From Marchantia polymorpha subsp. ruderalis (Eukaryota; Streptophyta; Marchantiopsida; Marchantiales; Marchantiaceae), in contig AP031355.1 in the NCBI GenBank assembly GCA_037833965.1, positions 12,239,501 to 12,303,500 of the forward strand: a DNA stretch of 64,000 nucleotides, given 5' to 3'. The notes beneath the pieces were generated by a model that did not search any database, was not told the DNA's origin, and saw nothing but the letters and a program-made list of their open reading frames with translations. This document shows positions 60,906 through 64,000 of the stretch, one piece after another. Both the position numbers and the translations under genes were made by a program. The first letter of the stretch is position 1. Each line of letters starts with the position of its first letter.

Positions 60906-62539
60906 ATGCGGTTTATGCATAAACCAACTAAGAAGTGCCGTTGAAGTATCGTAGGAGGTATTGAATTGCATTCCAATGATCCGTATGCGGTTTATGCATA
61001 AACCGACTAAAAAGTCCAACAGCTTACAGAATATCATGGCGACTGACCAGGTGACAATATTTTGGATTGTCAACAGGTGGCTTATTTGTATCTCGAGAAC
61101 AAGTTCAACCGGAAGAGAAATTGATTGAATGAGTGACGCGGACGAATTGCACTCACTAAGTGAGTCTGTAGTGTTGCTAGTTTAAAGCACAAAAAAAATC
61201 CCTGTATTGGTATGCACAATGTCCACCCCAAGATACAGAGAGATTCTACCTAAATCTTTCATCTTATTTCGTAAGCTAAGTTGAGCCTTTGATCTCAGCG
61301 ACACGAGAAGAACTACTAAAAAAAATAAGCAGGTCATCAACGTAGAGTAAAAGTATAGTGATAGTTTTATCTTCACGTAAAAACATAAGTTCGAATCTAG
61401 CTGACTTCTGATCCATTTGTTGGAGCGAAGTTACAAGTCAATCTACTTGTGTCACTGACAAGGAGATTGTTTGAGCCCATATAGAAACCGCTTCAGTAGA
61501 CACACCAACTGCTCTCTACCATGTTCTTCAAAGCATGGATGTTGTTACATGAAGATCAGCTCTTGTAGCTTTCCATTAAAAAAAGCAATGATAACATCCA
61601 TATGATGTCAAGTCCAATCAAGAACCATAGATAATGCTATCATTGCCCAAAGAATAGACAAGCGGTCTGCACAAGCAAAGGCCTTGTTTTATTCCACTCC
61701 ATACGTCTGCTCCAAGCCACGAGCAACAAGCATGGCTTTGAGATGAATCTGTGTAGAACTAATCTCCTATTTGCTTTGTAGATCAAGCATGAAGTTAGTG
61801 CTTTTTTGCCTTAAAGAAGATTAACGAGTTTTCAAGTGAGATTGGCAATAAGAGTGTCAAATTACTCTTGCACACATCTTGTCCGGATGAAGCTTTGTTC
61901 GGTGAAATGAAATCTGGTCATTAACCGGTTGGATCATCTCAACAAACTTGAGTTGTTGAGGTGCAAAGATGTAATAATTATCAAAGTAGGGTGATAGTCG
62001 TCAGTGTTTTTTGCCTTGGAGAAGATCAATGAGCTTACAAGTGAGATTGGCAATCACAGAGTCAAATTCCTCCTGCATTGTTTTGCACCAATCCGGATAA
62101 AGCTTTGCTGGGTGAAATGAAATCTAGTCATTAATCGGTTGGATCATCTCAACAACATTGAGTTAATGAGGCGCAAAGATGTAATAATTGTCAAAGTGAA
62201 CTTGTAGTCGTCGCATCATTGGAGGGTTATGTTGTGGAAAAGGCATGTCAGAGCCAATGGATGCCAAAGCAATGTTAGACGTCGCAAGCAATTCTTGAGC
62301 TTGAAGTAAGTCTGGTTGGTGAGTATCCAAGGTAGGCGTGAAATGAGCTGGATAAGAATTGTACTCCTCTAATAGAGACGGAAAAAGTGTAGAGTCATCA
62401 TTAAGAAGGGAGGAAAAAAAACCACTAAAAATTGATTTGACCAAAAATCACCATAGACGGATTCAAAAACAATAATGGGCTTTTCTATTGGTATGTGAAT
62501 GTATGCCAACCTTCCAATTACACGAAGACGAGATAAGAC

Positions 62540-62583
62540 GGGAGCATATCATATAAGTTTCAAAACTTATATGGCATGCTCCC
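62540..62583. repeat. imperfect foldback inside the copia fossil
   Basis: GGGAGCATATCATATAAGTT pairs with a near-complete complement ending at 62583 around a short loop. Part of the motif is repeated once more directly after it. Confidence 0.65.
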
Positions 62584-64000
62584 ATATAAGTTTCGAACAG
62601 TGGTGATCAAGTTTAGTACTCAAATAGTACACCAGTTGAGCATAAAGTTTGCACTCAAACGCACTCAGTTCAGAGATGTACAAGGAACTTCGAGAAGTAA
62701 ACAAACATCAAGCAGCTTCAATCAAAGTACGGTTTTTGCGTTTGGAAACTCTATTCGAATGCGAAGTTTGAGATGGTGATGTATGCCTTTAATAAAACAA
62801 TATGCTTTTAAGGACTCAGAAAAATATTCATCACCTCTATCTGAATGCAAGTTTGAGACTTTGAAGTCCTAGTTACTCTCGCAAGTAGTGTTGACAACTA
62901 CTTACGTGGAAACACGTTATTGATTAAAGTGACAAACTGTTTAAAATAATCAGTAGTAGCACTTTAACACAAAGGAAGTAGGGCCATGTATATCATGAGT
63001 AGCCATCAATTAACATAAGCATATATTTAAATTTGGCCCTTCCTACAATTGGACTGCAGATTTTGATATGGATAAGCTCCAGAGGACGAGTAGTTTGCTT
63101 AGCAAGCTTCTTTCTTTTATTGACGCGTTGTTGCTTGGACAAAACACAAGTGACGCATTTGTGATCGTAATCAGATCACAGCAGAGTCATCTGGAAATTT
63201 AAATGACATAGCCGATGATGCCAAAGGTTTAATGTCTCAAGTATGCTATAGTTGCAAAAAATCGGAGTGTCTTCAGCAATCCTAATAAAATTAGTATAGT
63301 GGGAATGCCTAAAATGTAGTAGAGGTGCATGAACCTTTGTGAGTGTTTGCTTGGATTTTCAAGTAAGTGAGGATGAAAAGACTTAATATTATACAATCTA
63401 CTCTTGGTATCACTATTTGCGTATAAAAATACATTACTGGGATCTTTTTCATCTAGAAGAAAACATGAAGAATGCGTAAAGAGTGCACAATCACCTGAAT
63501 CAGTAAGGCGGCCTACAAACAAAAGACTTTTTGTTAGCCCAAGAACTTATTTATTAAAATCAATACGCAAAGTGGTTTTTCTAGCGATAAAGAAACGAGC
63601 CTCATTGGCAGTAGATACTCCTATTGATGAGTATCTTGCTTGAAATGATAACTAGGTAGAACAATCTCTTGTGACATGACCGCTGGTTCCCATGTCAAGA
63701 TAAAAATCAACTATGGAAGAGGTGTCATTAATAAAATCAATAACGCTTAGAAGTCAATAATTTTTAGGAATTTGAGATTCATCATAGGATGCTCTTCTTT
63801 CACCATATGGACCTGATCACGGCTACTGCGATAGAGTTTCAATGCGCAAATCTGCAGCTGTGTAATAAACTCGTCCAATTTATGTAAGTGATAGTTAGCT
63901 AGAAGATGATTATTCTTGCTACAGCGTGCAAAACGCAGCACATTTCACTCAGTCCGTGGTGTTGAGGTAACATACGATCGAGTTGATCGAGGGAGATGAC

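Larger units (their letters stand above)
59750..64000 (-). mobile_element. Ty1-copia retrotransposon fossil, cut by the window edge
   Basis: Minus-strand remnants occur in the Ty1-copia order from right to left: gag-like end (about 63.75-64.0 kb), protease active-site region (about 63.68 kb), gag-pre-integrase and integrase remnants (about 63.0-63.5 kb), reverse transcriptase (about 61.2-62.0 kb), and RNase H with the DNQSAIKLAKNTLFHAKIKHI motif shortened (CDNQSAIKLAKN, about 60.4-60.6 kb). A polypurine tract and LTR follow. Protease-integrase-RT-RNase H order defines copia as against gypsy. It is broken many times (well over ten interruptions) and so is old. The 5' LTR lies outside the window. 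A short internal duplication occurs near 60.85-61.0 kb. Confidence 0.8.

Overview
This window is nuclear DNA from a land plant. It holds a plant-type five-finger YY1 gene, a class III (secretory plant) peroxidase gene, a plastid-type phosphatidylglycerophosphate phosphatase with GT-AG introns, a Ty1-copia fossil and a hAT DNA transposon. Islands of moderate-to-high GC coding DNA are separated by AT-rich, gene-free tracts. A bryophyte or other non-seed plant fits the look of the window, but that is inference.

Layout. 0-5.7 kb is AT-rich and essentially gene-free. About 5.76-10.72 kb is a decayed hAT-family transposon with candidate terminal inverted repeats, repeat-rich ends and a broken transposase. 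About 12.2-22.8 kb carries two minus-strand genes: a multi-exon protein kinase (12.9-15.7 kb) and a very large gene for a protein of over 2,100 residues that I do not recognise (15.9-22.8 kb). Divergent from the large gene is PGPP1 (24.2-26.9 kb, plus strand), of which all five coding exons can be placed. 28.3-36.5 kb holds two divergent genes whose proteins end in the same unfamiliar ~200-residue domain. One is membrane-anchored and Ser-rich, and its reading frame is split in two. The other is Arg/Ser-rich and Cys/His-rich. A third low-complexity gene of similar flavour lies at 40.2-42.6 kb. An ORC6-like fragment lies at 39.0 kb. YY1 occupies 46.7-49.3 kb (minus), and a membrane-anchored, partly decayed class III peroxidase occupies about 54.0-55.4 kb (minus). 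The right end (about 59.7-64 kb) is a broken Ty1-copia retrotransposon on the minus strand, running off the window.

The genes do not form a pathway. The candidate novelty is the gene pair at 28-36 kb: a shared domain built from repeated GD...W modules, fused to two very different low-complexity N-terminal regions and read from one 1.1-kb intergenic region. Other notable points are several near-perfect short foldbacks with 2-nt loops, a perfect 184-bp tandem duplication, a perfect 171-bp inverted repeat linked to the copia LTR, a short in-frame candidate intron in the giant gene, and a peroxidase lacking the usual distal arginine.

Exon limits were placed by eye from GT-AG sites and reading phase. 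No search or alignment was run.
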